From G963666895 sp963666895 (lineage in GTDB: Bacteria > Desulfobacterota > Desulfovibrionia > Desulfovibrionales > Desulfovibrionaceae): 64,000 nt of DNA. The notes under the pieces were generated by a model. The model saw nothing but the letters and a program-made list of their open reading frames with translations. It did not search any database and had not been told where the DNA came from. Positions 45,677 through 52,892 of the stretch are shown here, piece by piece. The position numbers and the translations under genes are program-made. Every line of letters starts with the position of its first letter. The first letter of the stretch is position 1. The DNA lies in contig CAXXNS010000010.1 of the NCBI GenBank assembly GCA_963666895.2, positions 1 through 64,000 of the forward strand, written 5' to 3'.

Positions 45677-46963
45677 GTGAGACGCACCCTGCTCGTGCTC
45701 TGCCTGTCCATCGGGTTCGGCCTGCTGCACTGGATCCTGGACGGCGTCTACGACTACCTGACCTTCACCAGGAACCTCGAGGCCATGCTCCAGCGCGAGC
45801 CCTTCAGCCTGGGGGACGCCCTGCTGTTCAACGTGCCCCAGGACGACGTGGTCAGCCGCACCCTGTTCCTCATGGCCTGCCTGCTGGGCGGCGGCCTGAT
45901 CCTCATGTTCTTCAAGCGCGAGGACACGGCCAAGGAGCGTTTGCGCGAGTCCGAGGCCCGGTTCCGGTTCCTGTCGGAATCGGCCTGGGAGGCGGTGGTG
46001 GTCCACGACCACGTGACCGTCATCTACACCAACAGGGCCTACCGGGAACTCTTCGGCATCAAGCCGGACGGCCAGCTCCTGCACGACATCATGCCCACCA
46101 CGGTCATGCCGGCCGACTATCCGACCATGTGCTCCCTGTCCGCCCAGGCCTACACCCCGCCCACGCGCCTCACGGGCAGACGCGCCGACGGCTCCTCCTT
46201 CCCCATGGAGGTGGAGGGCAAGACCGTGCACTACGGCAAGAGCCGGGTGCGCGTGGCCGCCCTGCGCGACGTGTCCCGGCAGACCGAATACGAGGAGCGC
46301 CTCAAGCGGCTGTCGGCCAAGGTCCTGTCGGCCCAGGAGGAGGAGCGGGTACGCGTGGGCCGCGAACTGCACGACTCCACGGCCCAGAGCCTGAGCGCCA
46401 TCAAGCTCATGGCGGCCAGCGAGCTCTCCCGCATCCGCGAGCACGGCTGCGGCGAGGGATCGAGCCTGCCCCGGGTGCTGGAGGCCATCCAGTCCGCTCT
46501 GGGCGAACTGCGCCACACCATCATGAACCTGCGGCCGACCATGCTGGACGATCTGGGCCTGTGCTCGGCCCTGGACTGGCTGGTGCGCGAAACCCGGACC
46601 CTGCACCCGGAACTGTGGCTGACCGCGGACGTGGACGTGGACGAGTCCCTGCTGGACGACACCGTCAAAACCGTGCTCTTCCGGGTCTCGCAGGAGGCCC
46701 TGGCCAACGCGGTGCGCCACTCCCAGGGCAGCATCATCCGGCTGAAGCTGACGAGCTCGGACCCGGGCGTCCGCCTGACCATCGAGGACAACGGGTCCGG
46801 GTTCTCGTTCCACGACGTGGGCCATCGAAGCATGGGGCTGGAAAGCATGCGCGAGCGCGTGGAACTGGTGGGCGGCCAGCTCAACATCACCTCCACGCCC
46901 GGCCAGGGCACCCGCATCGAGGCCCTGGTTCCCTGGCCCACCTCGGACTACCCGGCTTCCTGA
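45677..46963 (+). CDS. PAS-domain sensor histidine kinase, NarX/HPK7 type
   Basis: 428-residue membrane sensor kinase. Two hydrophobic spans (about residues 5-22 and 62-80) flank a short loop, so the sensing part outside is tiny. A PAS domain covers about residues 95-200 (SEARFRFLSESAWEAVVVHDH). The HisKA_3 dimerisation helix has the phospho-acceptor His232 in GRELHDSTAQSLSAIK, followed by HATPase motifs EALANAVRHS and DNGSGF. The start is GTG with AAGGGA 7 bp upstream. Kinases of this class usually pair with a LuxR-type regulator, and none is in the window. The gene is convergent with the chemoreceptor gene and the two coding ends overlap by 16 bp. Confidence 0.9.
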   Translation: MRRTLLVLCLSIGFGLLHWILDGVYDYLTFTRNLEAMLQREPFSLGDALLFNVPQDDVVSRTLFLMACLLGGGLILMFFKREDTAKERLRESEARFRFLSESAWEAVVVHDHVTVIYTNRAYRELFGIKPDGQLLHDIMPTTVMPADYPTMCSLSAQAYTPPTRLTGRRADGSSFPMEVEGKTVHYGKSRVRVAALRDVSRQTEYEERLKRLSAKVLSAQEEERVRVGRELHDSTAQSLSAIKLMAASELSRIREHGCGEGSSLPRVLEAIQSALGELRHTIMNLRPTMLDDLGLCSALDWLVRETRTLHPELWLTADVDVDESLLDDTVKTVLFRVSQEALANAVRHSQGSIIRLKLTSSDPGVRLTIEDNGSGFSFHDVGHRSMGLESMRERVELVGGQLNITSTPGQGTRIEALVPWPTSDYPAS

Positions 46964-49323
46964 TCCTCTTCGGCCTCGGCCCCGCCCCCGCGCATCTCTT
47001 CGACCATGGCCTTGAGCCTGCCGGACAACGTTCCCAGGCTGTCGATGGCCTGGGCCGCGTTCCGCATGCCCTGGCTGGTCTCGGCCCCGATGCGGCTGAC
47101 GTCCTCCACGGCCTGGTTGATCTCGTCCGTGGTGGCGGACTGCTCCTCGGCCGCGGTGGCGATGGAATCGATCTGTTCGCTCACGGCCTGGACCCGCTCC
47201 AGGATTCCGGCCAGCACCCCGCCCGAGTCGTTGACCAGGCCGGTGGCCTCGCCCACGGATTCGGCCGCCTTGTCCACGTTCTTGACGTTGCGTTCGGTGT
47301 CCTGCTGCACGGCCGTGACCGCCTCCTCCACCTCCTTGGTGGCCTGCATGGTCTTCTCGGCCAGCTTGCGCACCTCGTCGGCCACCACGGCGAAGCCGCG
47401 GCCCGCGTCCCCGGCCCGGGCCGCCTCAATGGCCGCGTTGAGGGCCAGCAAATTGGTCTGGTCCGCGATGTCGTTGATCACGGACATGATCTGGCCGATG
47501 GACTGCACCCGGACCCCCAGGCTGTCCATATCCGTCTTGAGCCGCTTGGTGGTCTCATGCACCACGTCCATGGCCTTGACCGAACGGCCCACCACCTGCT
47601 CGCCTTCCGAAGCCAGGTCCCGGGTTTCGCTGCTGGCCTTGGACACCGTGGCCGCGTTGCGGGCCACCTCCAGGGCCGTGGAGTTCATCTCCTCCATGGC
47701 CGTGGCCGTCTGGCCCGTGCGCTCGTCCTGGGCCTCCATGGCCCGGACCACCTCCTCAACCCGGACCGTCAGCTCGTCGCTGGCCCGGGAGAGCTGGTCC
47801 ACGATGCCCTCCAGGCCCCCGGCCGCCTCAAGCATGCCCTCCTGGCGTGCGTTCTCCGTCCGGGCGCGGGCCTCCTCGGCCTCGGCCTTGGCTTTGTGGG
47901 CCCGGTCCTTTTCCTCCTCGGCCGATGCGCGCATGCGGTCCGTCTCGACCATCTTGTCGCGCAGGGCGCCCACCATGGCCTCCATGTGGTGCTGGAGCGT
48001 GCCCATCTCCTCGGGCAGCTTGCGGCCGATGGCCGCGTCCAGGTCGCCGGAGCTGAGGCTGTCGAAATGCTCCAGCAGGGTGCCCAGGGGCTTGACCAGG
48101 CTCCTGCGGATCACCAGCAGGGACACGAGCACGGCCAGGACCAGGACCCCGAGGCCCATGAGCCCGGACCACAGGGTCACGCCCAGCACGGCGGTCTGGA
48201 CCCGTTCCCGGTATTCGGTCACCATGACGTCGATCTCGTCGATGTACATGCCCATGCCCACGATCCAGCCCCAAGGCTCGAACAGCTTGACAAAGGACAG
48301 CTTGGGGAAGCGCTCCTCGGTCACGCCGCCGCCCTCCACGGGCTTGGGCCACAAATAGCTCACGAATCCGCCGTCCGGACTCTCCAACGACACCTCGGCC
48401 ATGGCCGAAAACAGGTTGGTCCCCTCGGCCAACGGCACCGGTTCCGTGTCCTGGGCCGCCTGCTTGCTGGTGGCCACCTGGTACTTCTCGTCGTCCAGGG
48501 CCTGGCCGTCCAGGGCCGGCACCGTGGGGTGCATGACCATGTTCGGCACGGGCAGGGTGTCGTCGTTGATCCAGAAATAGTTGCCGTCGGCCAGGCGCAG
48601 GCTGGCCACCTCGGCCAGGGCCGCAGCCTTCATGGCCCCGGTGATGTCTTCGACCCAGGCCCCGGTGCCGAAGATCCAGTTTAGCTCGGGCATGAGGCGG
48701 ACGAATGATATCTTGGGCTTGGGCTTGTCCTCCCCGGGCTTGCTCCACATGTAGCTGACCACGCCCTCGCCGCCGTCCTCCACCGCCTTGACCATGTCGT
48801 TGAACAGGTAGGTTCCCTCGGGGTCCTTGAACTCCCGCAGGTCCTGCCCCTCCAGGGCCGGCTTGACGGGGTGCATGACCATGCGCGGCAAGGTGTCGTT
48901 GATCCAGATGTAGTTGTCGTTGTCGAACCGGGCCCCCCGGACCAGTTCCTTGACCGCCGCCTCCTTCTCCTCCTCGGTCATTTCCGTGTCTTCCAGGGAA
49001 AGGTAAAAGGCCTGGGCCTGGCTGACCACGGCGTCCACGATGCGCTTGAGCTCCTCCTGCTCCTGGAGCTTGAGGGCCTCCACGTCCATGGCCTGGTCGT
49101 AGTAGGCCTCCACCACGCGGTAGGCCAGTTGGACCATGTCCTGCAGCTGGCGCTGTCGCTCTGCGTACGCCTCGGCGCGAAACTCCTCGCTCTGGTCACG
49201 GGACAGGCCTTCCAGGGAGACCATGAAAAACGCCAGATAGGCCGCGCCCTGGATCAGCAGCCCGACAATGATCAACACGACGACCTTGGAGACCGTCGAC
49301 TTGAGGCCAAAAGAAAACCGCAT
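46948..49323 (-). CDS. Methyl-accepting chemotaxis protein with double Cache sensor
   Basis: 791-residue chemoreceptor. TM1 is at about residues 12-32 and TM2 at about 378-402; the periplasmic part holds two Cache-type repeats, each with an NxYxWINDTLP..MVMHP motif (near residues 137 and 247). HAMP follows TM2, then a long coiled coil whose tip carries QTNLLALNAAIEAARAG and GRGFAVVADEVRKLAE, the CheA/CheW-contact hairpin. The ATG at 49323 is chosen because the 22 in-frame residues before it do not fit a membrane start. It lies opposite to the kinase gene. The ligand is unknown; small organic acids are common for this Cache type. A CheY-like gene follows on the other strand after 500 bp. Confidence 0.93.
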   Translation of the reverse strand: MRFSFGLKSTVSKVVVLIIVGLLIQGAAYLAFFMVSLEGLSRDQSEEFRAEAYAERQRQLQDMVQLAYRVVEAYYDQAMDVEALKLQEQEELKRIVDAVVSQAQAFYLSLEDTEMTEEEKEAAVKELVRGARFDNDNYIWINDTLPRMVMHPVKPALEGQDLREFKDPEGTYLFNDMVKAVEDGGEGVVSYMWSKPGEDKPKPKISFVRLMPELNWIFGTGAWVEDITGAMKAAALAEVASLRLADGNYFWINDDTLPVPNMVMHPTVPALDGQALDDEKYQVATSKQAAQDTEPVPLAEGTNLFSAMAEVSLESPDGGFVSYLWPKPVEGGGVTEERFPKLSFVKLFEPWGWIVGMGMYIDEIDVMVTEYRERVQTAVLGVTLWSGLMGLGVLVLAVLVSLLVIRRSLVKPLGTLLEHFDSLSSGDLDAAIGRKLPEEMGTLQHHMEAMVGALRDKMVETDRMRASAEEEKDRAHKAKAEAEEARARTENARQEGMLEAAGGLEGIVDQLSRASDELTVRVEEVVRAMEAQDERTGQTATAMEEMNSTALEVARNAATVSKASSETRDLASEGEQVVGRSVKAMDVVHETTKRLKTDMDSLGVRVQSIGQIMSVINDIADQTNLLALNAAIEAARAGDAGRGFAVVADEVRKLAEKTMQATKEVEEAVTAVQQDTERNVKNVDKAAESVGEATGLVNDSGGVLAGILERVQAVSEQIDSIATAAEEQSATTDEINQAVEDVSRIGAETSQGMRNAAQAIDSLGTLSGRLKAMVEEMRGGGAEAEEDQEAG

Positions 49324-49565
49324 GCGCCCCTCACCCTGATCCGGTACAGTTCCTTCCCGGTCTGAAGTGTTCCCTAAAAGTAAGTACACACCCCCATCGA
49401 AACCTCTTTGAATATCTTCCTATAATAGTACTCTTCATTTGTGCTGCGGGCAAGGCATTTGCACAAAAACATGAGTATTGAAACCGTCAGACAGCCAGCC
49501 TCGGCGTATGTTTTCCGGCTTTCATCCAAAACAAACAAAAATAGACAAAGAGGAGGACTCGGGAT

Positions 49566-49712
49566 ATGGGAGCAAGTGCCCGCGCGGGGCGCCCGGAATC
49601 CGGCCCGCCCGCCCGGCCGTCACGCGAAGCACGACTGCGTGCCGCTTCCCCTCCGGCACCATCCGCCGAGCCGCCCGACCCGGCTGGACGGCAACAAGAA
49701 AAGCCTGAGTAA
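49566..49712 (+). CDS. Small hypothetical Pro/Ala-rich ORF (48 aa)
   Basis: A 48-codon frame with a very good ribosome site (AGAGGAGG at 49550-49557, 8 bp before the ATG). The product is rich in Pro, Ala and Arg and has no motif I recognise (starts MGASARAGRPESGPP). The strong ribosome site is the main evidence; the composition could also be chance in GC-rich DNA. It ends in an AT-rich zone just before the receiver gene, so it could be a leader peptide for it. Confidence 0.3.
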   Translation: MGASARAGRPESGPPARPSREARLRAASPPAPSAEPPDPAGRQQEKPE

Positions 49713-49752
49713 AAGGTTTTTATATATACTGTTGCTTATGCTTTCTAGAACA

Positions 49753-49781
49753 TTGACGGCTAGTTATGATTCACATAACAA
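49753..49781 (+). promoter_or_regulatory. Candidate promoter of the receiver gene
   Basis: TTGACG at 49753-49758 and TAACAA at 49776-49781 with a 17-bp spacer, about 50 bp before the receiver start. The -35 box is good and the -10 box weak, in an AT-rich stretch. Confidence 0.35.
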
Positions 49782-49828
49782 TGAAGACGCATGAAAAGGC
49801 CGATGGCAGTGGCGGACAAGAGGTAAGC

Positions 49829-50224
49829 ATGAGAGCCCTGATCGTTGAAGACGAATTCGTCAGCCGCAAGGCCCTGCGTTCTTTCCTGTCACCCCTGTTC
49901 GAGGTGGAGGTGGCCGTCAACGGCGACGAGGCCGTGGAGGCCTTCGGCATGGGGCTGCAGGAAGGCAAGCCCTACGACCTGCTGTTCATGGACATCATGA
50001 TGCCCGGGGTCAACGGCATCGAGGCCCTGAAGCGCATCCGCCGGATCGAGGAGGAGCAGGGCGAGCCGGCCTGCAAGGTGGTCATGGTCACCGCCCTGGA
50101 CGACCCCAAGACCGTGATCACCTCGTTTCAGGAGGTGGGCGCCTCGGCCTACCTGGTCAAGCCCATCACCAAGGACAAGGTCATGGCCGAGCTGCAGAAG
50201 CTCTCCCTGGACCAGCCCTCCTGA
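49829..50224 (+). CDS. Single-domain response regulator, CheY-like
   Basis: 131-residue stand-alone receiver. The acidic pair is in VEDEF near residue 8, the phospho-acceptor is Asp55 in FMDIMMPG, the Thr is in VTALDD near residue 87 and Lys111 is in LVKPIT. It has no output domain, so it must act by protein contact, as CheY does at the flagellar switch or as a phosphate sink. ATG 49829 follows AAGAGG by 5 bp; an upstream in-frame ATG at 49766 would add 21 residues. It lies near a chemoreceptor and an orphan histidine kinase, but a partner cannot be named. A strong terminator follows directly. Confidence 0.9.
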   Translation: MRALIVEDEFVSRKALRSFLSPLFEVEVAVNGDEAVEAFGMGLQEGKPYDLLFMDIMMPGVNGIEALKRIRRIEEEQGEPACKVVMVTALDDPKTVITSFQEVGASAYLVKPITKDKVMAELQKLSLDQPS

Positions 50225-50245
50225 CGAACCCAAGCCTAAAAAAGG

Positions 50246-50287
50246 AAACCCTTGCCCGCGGCCCGGCCGCTGCAAGGGTTTTTTTCT
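50246..50287 (+). terminator. Rho-independent terminator after the receiver gene
   Basis: A 10-bp perfect stem (AAACCCTTGC with GCAAGGGTTT, inner loop GC-rich) is followed by a long T run interrupted by one C. It ends four bases before the left attachment repeat of the island. Confidence 0.85.
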
Positions 50288-50290
50288 TTT

Positions 50291-50346
50291 GGTACCGGGA
50301 GAGAGACTCGAACTCTCAAGGGGTTGCCCCCGGCGGATTTTGAGTC
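50291..50346. repeat. attL: displaced tRNA-Leu 3' fragment
   Basis: A 56-bp copy of the tRNA-Leu(CAA) 3' end, from the anticodon loop to the final ACC, lacking the 5' half of the gene. It matches 61949-62004 at 52 of 56 positions. Two of the four differences fall on opposite sides of the variable-arm stem and keep it paired (GGGG/CCCC here, GGGC/GCCC in the intact tRNA). This is expected for the chromosomal 3' end that was displaced when the element brought its own. Confidence 0.85.
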
Positions 50347-50403
50347 GTACGAAACGGCTTTACCGTACCTTCACGAACCATACCTGAAATCCCGCATTAA
50401 GCC

Positions 50404-50432
50404 TTGTCATTGCTAGGCTCCAGTGCTAACAA
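50404..50432 (+). promoter_or_regulatory. Possible integrase promoter
   Basis: TTGTCA (50404-50409) and TAACAA (50427-50432) with a 17-bp spacer lie about 80 bp before the integrase start. The arm-type repeats fall between this promoter and the ATG, so the integrase could repress its own gene. Confidence 0.35.
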
Positions 50433-50475
50433 CCATCACAACGCATCACGACCTATCCCTGCTCCGCACGCCAAG

Positions 50476-50497
50476 AAGTGGTGGTCAAGTGGTGGTC
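50476..50497 (+). repeat. Tandem 11-bp repeats, probable integrase arm sites (left)
   Basis: AAGTGGTGGTC occurs twice without a gap at 50476-50486 and 50487-50497, just before the integrase gene. The same unit recurs at the other end of the element (61865-61875), which is the expected layout for arm-type binding sites of a tyrosine integrase. Confidence 0.65.
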
Positions 50498-50515
50498 GAA
50501 ACGCTGGAGGCCGAC

Positions 50516-51760
50516 ATGGCGAAGACCTGGATCAACTCGGACAAGTACACCGGGGTCCGATGGTACGAACACTCCACCCGACGCCACGGAGTGCAGCCGG
50601 ATCGACGATACGCCATCCGCTACCAGCTCGACGGCAAGCGCATGGAGTACACGCTGGGGTGGGCCTCTGCGGGCGAGACCGAGAAGTCGGCCATGCTGGC
50701 CCGGGAGCGCTACCTGGAGAACTACCGCACCGGGAACGGTCCTATAAGCCCGAAAGAAGAGACGGCCGAAGCCCAAGCCAAACGCGAAGCCGAAAGGGCC
50801 GCCAGGAAAGCCGAGGAGGTCGCCAGCGTGACATTGGACGGCTACTGGCCCCGCTACGCTCGTTCCGCCAAGGGGCGTGGCATGAAGGCCACGTCCTTCC
50901 GCCGGGAGGAGGACATCTACACCCTGCACCTCAAGCCCGTCCTGGGCGACGTGCCATTGCGCGACATGGACCTGGGCCAGTGGGACCGGCTGACCCGCCG
51001 CCTTGACCGCCAGGGCAAGGCACAGCGCACGAAGGAGTACATCACCGGGGTACTGCGCCGTGTTCTCAAACACGCCTACGAGCGGAAGGTCATCGACGAA
51101 GCACCCCCCACCGGCAAGCGCGTGGGCGTCACGGCCCCGAAGGACAACAGGAGGACCAGGGCTATCCGTCCGGACGAGGCCCGCGCGATCCTGGAGCACA
51201 TGGAAGCCAAGGACGAACATGGCTACCGCTACACCCTGTTCGCCTTCTTGACCGGGGCGCGGGTGAGCGAGATCTCGCACCTGGAGTGGCGGGACGTGGA
51301 TCTGGAGGCCAGGACCGTGGCCTTCCGCAAGACCAAGAATGCGGACACTCGCACCCTAGCCATCGACGGGGAACTCCTCGACCTGCTCTCCTCCATCCAG
51401 GAAGGCAAACCGACTGACAACGTTTTTACTCGCAACAACGGAACGCCCTTCATCAACGCCAATGGCCGTCCCGAGCGTCCCTGGTCCTTCAGAGCCGCAG
51501 TTGATGAACTTGGGTTGAACGTAGGCCGGGAGCAGTTGGACAAGATCGTGTTTCACTCAATTCGGCACAGCGTCGCAACCAACCTAGCCAAGCGCCTCAA
51601 CCTCCGAGACCTGATGGAGATCATGGGGTGGAAAAATGTCAGTATGGCAATGAGATATGTTAAGGGTGACGAGGAGAGCCAGCGGACGGCACTGACCTCG
51701 CTGGGTGTCAGAGTGAAGGGCGGCAAGGTCATCGACCTCCACGCCGGAAAGGTCGGTTGA
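50516..51760 (+). CDS. int: Tyrosine-type site-specific integrase
   Basis: 414-residue tyrosine recombinase that would integrate and excise the island at tRNA-Leu. Catalytic residues are Arg249 in LTGARVSEI, His347 and Arg350 in HSIRHSVATN, and the nucleophile Tyr381 in MAMRYVK. The N-terminal part (KTWINSDKYTGVRWYEHSTR) resembles the arm-binding domain, with a SAM-like core-binding domain in the middle. I choose ATG 50516 because GGAGG lies 5 bp upstream; an earlier in-frame ATG at 50423 would place the arm-type repeats inside the gene. It reads toward the interior of the element. Confidence 0.92.
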   Translation: MAKTWINSDKYTGVRWYEHSTRRHGVQPDRRYAIRYQLDGKRMEYTLGWASAGETEKSAMLARERYLENYRTGNGPISPKEETAEAQAKREAERAARKAEEVASVTLDGYWPRYARSAKGRGMKATSFRREEDIYTLHLKPVLGDVPLRDMDLGQWDRLTRRLDRQGKAQRTKEYITGVLRRVLKHAYERKVIDEAPPTGKRVGVTAPKDNRRTRAIRPDEARAILEHMEAKDEHGYRYTLFAFLTGARVSEISHLEWRDVDLEARTVAFRKTKNADTRTLAIDGELLDLLSSIQEGKPTDNVFTRNNGTPFINANGRPERPWSFRAAVDELGLNVGREQLDKIVFHSIRHSVATNLAKRLNLRDLMEIMGWKNVSMAMRYVKGDEESQRTALTSLGVRVKGGKVIDLHAGKVG

Positions 51761-51798
51761 GGTGGGGGGCGAATGGGGAGTGGGAGATAGTTTTTTTT

Positions 51799-51827
51799 CC
51801 AGGAATTCTCGTTCAAGAATCCCCTGG
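51799..51827 (+). repeat. Imperfect hairpin downstream of the integrase gene
   Basis: CCAGG (51799-51803) pairs with CCTGG (51823-51827) and ATTCT (51805-51809) with AGAAT (51816-51820), with small bulges and a 6-base loop. A run of eight T lies before it, not after, so it is not a standard plus-strand terminator. Confidence 0.5.
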
Positions 51828-51929
51828 TCTCATTTGCAAAAACCGCTCCGCTGTAAAGGTTCCGGCTGTTTTGTACACGCCAACCGTGAACAAACTACCG
51901 TGAACATTCACATTAAAAAATCTCCACGG

Positions 51930-51958
51930 TTGCAATTCATTTTCCTGTTGGGTATAAT
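51930..51958 (+). promoter_or_regulatory. Strong sigma70-type promoter of the element's early operon
   Basis: TTGCAA (51930-51935), a 17-bp spacer and a perfect TATAAT (51953-51958). It should start transcription near 51965, giving a leader of about 180 bases before the first small regulator gene. It is the best promoter match in the window. Confidence 0.7.
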
Positions 51959-51987
51959 CCGCACAGTTCGTTGAAATGGAAAAGGTT

Positions 51988-52023
51988 GACCCCGGCTAGG
52001 CGCTGGAACGCCAAACCGGGGTC
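51988..52023 (+). ncRNA. Structured leader or small RNA
   Basis: Two nested stems: GACCCCGG (51988-51995) with CCGGGGTC (52016-52023), and inside it GGCG with CGCC. It starts about 23 bases after the predicted transcription start and has no T tract after it. A second weaker stem (GTCGGC-GAA-GCCAAC) follows at about 52032. It could be a regulatory leader or an immunity RNA like the CI RNA of satellite P4; that comparison is inference. Confidence 0.4.
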
Positions 52024-52145
52024 TTAAGAGAGTCGGCGAAGCCAACGCTCCCATACGTCAGTCTAGACTTTATCAGTCCGGACCTGGAAGCGTCAAGGCC
52101 TCGCTGAACTCGATGGATTCACCATCAGCAGTGAGGTCTTTTTTC

Positions 52146-52352
52146 ATGCCCGAGGCTCATCCTCTCAAGGCCCGCCTCGCCCAGGCGGGTGTCACTCAGC
52201 GCCAGGCTGCCGCCCTAGTCGGGTGCACCACTCGAACCCTGCGCAACTACCTGAGCCAGGCCACCCCGGTACCATACTACGCGAAGATCCGCCTGGAGCG
52301 GCTCTGCGTAGCTGCCGAGTTGGCCCGGGCCGAGGAGGTGCGCCATGGCTAA
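52146..52352 (+). CDS. Small helix-turn-helix DNA-binding protein
   Basis: 68-residue protein with a clear HTH of the Cro/CI type: GVTQRQAAALVGCTTRTLRNYLSQ-like residues 17-40 (AQAGVTQRQAAALVGC then the recognition helix). GTGAGGT lies 9 bp before ATG 52146; an earlier in-frame ATG at 52113 has no ribosome site. It is the first gene after the strong promoter and structured leader and may regulate the operon. It overlaps the next gene by 8 bp. Confidence 0.7.
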   Translation: MPEAHPLKARLAQAGVTQRQAAALVGCTTRTLRNYLSQATPVPYYAKIRLERLCVAAELARAEEVRHG

Positions 52353-52578
52353 CCTGCCCCCAGAGCTGGAAGCCATGGCCCAGAAGTGGCCCTCGGCTAT
52401 CGTCGCCCGGTCCGAGGTCGGCCGGTTTACCGGCGGGGCCATTGCCCCCGGCACCCTGGCCAACGCCGACTGCCGAGGCGACGGTCCTCGTGGTCGCATC
52501 CAGGTCGGGCGGAGGACCTGTTACTCGGTGGACGCCCTACTCGAATGGCTGGCGGCCCGCTGCCAGCGACGGGGGTGA
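52345..52578 (+). CDS. AlpA/excisionase-like small DNA-binding protein
   Basis: 77-residue protein with the pattern VGRFTGGAIAPGTLANAD..G.GP.GRI..GRRTCYSVDALLEWL, which fits the winged-helix family of AlpA and excisionases (TLAN is the turn; the C-terminal strand GRRTCYSVDALLEWL is typical). It might serve as the recombination directionality factor for the integrase, or as an activator as AlpA is for P4-like elements. It overlaps the HTH gene by 8 bp. Family assignment is moderately sure; role is inference. Confidence 0.6.
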   Translation: MANLPPELEAMAQKWPSAIVARSEVGRFTGGAIAPGTLANADCRGDGPRGRIQVGRRTCYSVDALLEWLAARCQRRG

Positions 52579-52583
52579 CGGCC

Positions 52584-52892
52584 ATGCCCTGGACCCCCCA
52601 ACAGCCGCGCCCTCTGCCAGCTCCGACGCCGGAGATGCCGATCCCGGAGCTATGGGTCGAATTGTATTCAAGGGCTCGATCGTTCACCGACGGCGAGTCC
52701 GCCAAAGGCCTAGCCACGGACGTATGTGAAGATTTTTCCCGGGCCAGCCGCTGGGCCGACACCGCTGACAACCACTACTCTTACGGTTGCAGTGAAAAGA
52801 ATCCTGAGGTCCGCGCAGACTACCGCGCCCTCATGAGCCTCCTGCGCGATCTTCAGAAGATTGGAGACGCCTTGAAGGGGGACGCGTCATGA
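52584..52892 (+). CDS. Hypothetical protein
   Basis: 102-residue protein without a family I recognise. After a Pro-rich start (MPWTPQQPRPLPAPTPE) comes a helical part with many charged and aromatic residues (LWVELYSRARSF; DYRALMSLLRDLQKIGDAL). It starts 5 bp after the preceding gene and overlaps the primase-helicase start by 4 bp, so it belongs to the same operon. Longer in-frame upstream sequence is a shadow of the previous gene. Confidence 0.6.
   Translation: MPWTPQQPRPLPAPTPEMPIPELWVELYSRARSFTDGESAKGLATDVCEDFSRASRWADTADNHYSYGCSEKNPEVRADYRALMSLLRDLQKIGDALKGDAS

Larger units (their letters stand above)
49324..49828. other. Divergent intergenic region between chemoreceptor and receiver genes
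   Basis: About 500 bp. The left half has AT-rich sequence upstream of the chemoreceptor (for example TATTAT on the minus strand near 49420), which may hold its promoter. The middle is GC-rich and contains the small open frame 49566-49712. The right part, 49710-49785, is AT-rich (TTTTTATATATACTG) and includes the candidate promoter for the receiver gene. No repeat or RNA gene is seen. Confidence 0.5.
51761..52145 (+). other. Intergenic region with hairpins and promoter after the integrase gene
   Basis: Nearly 400 bp without a convincing gene. A T8 run (51791-51798) is followed by an imperfect hairpin at 51799-51827 (CCAGG..ATTCT with AGAAT..CCTGG). Then comes an AT-rich part, a strong promoter at 51930-51958 and a structured leader. 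This looks like the control region of the element's early operon. Confidence 0.6.

Noticed and set aside
45652..48684. Plus-strand open frame of 1010 codons crossing kinase and chemoreceptor genes
   Set aside because: It is out of frame with the kinase and antisense to the chemoreceptor, both of which have complete motif sets.
50291..50346. A second tRNA gene at the left end of the element
   Set aside because: Only the part from the anticodon loop to the 3' end is present; the sequence beyond 50346 does not form the 5' half.
50476..50497. CRISPR array
   Set aside because: Only two adjacent 11-bp units with no spacers; no cas genes in the window.
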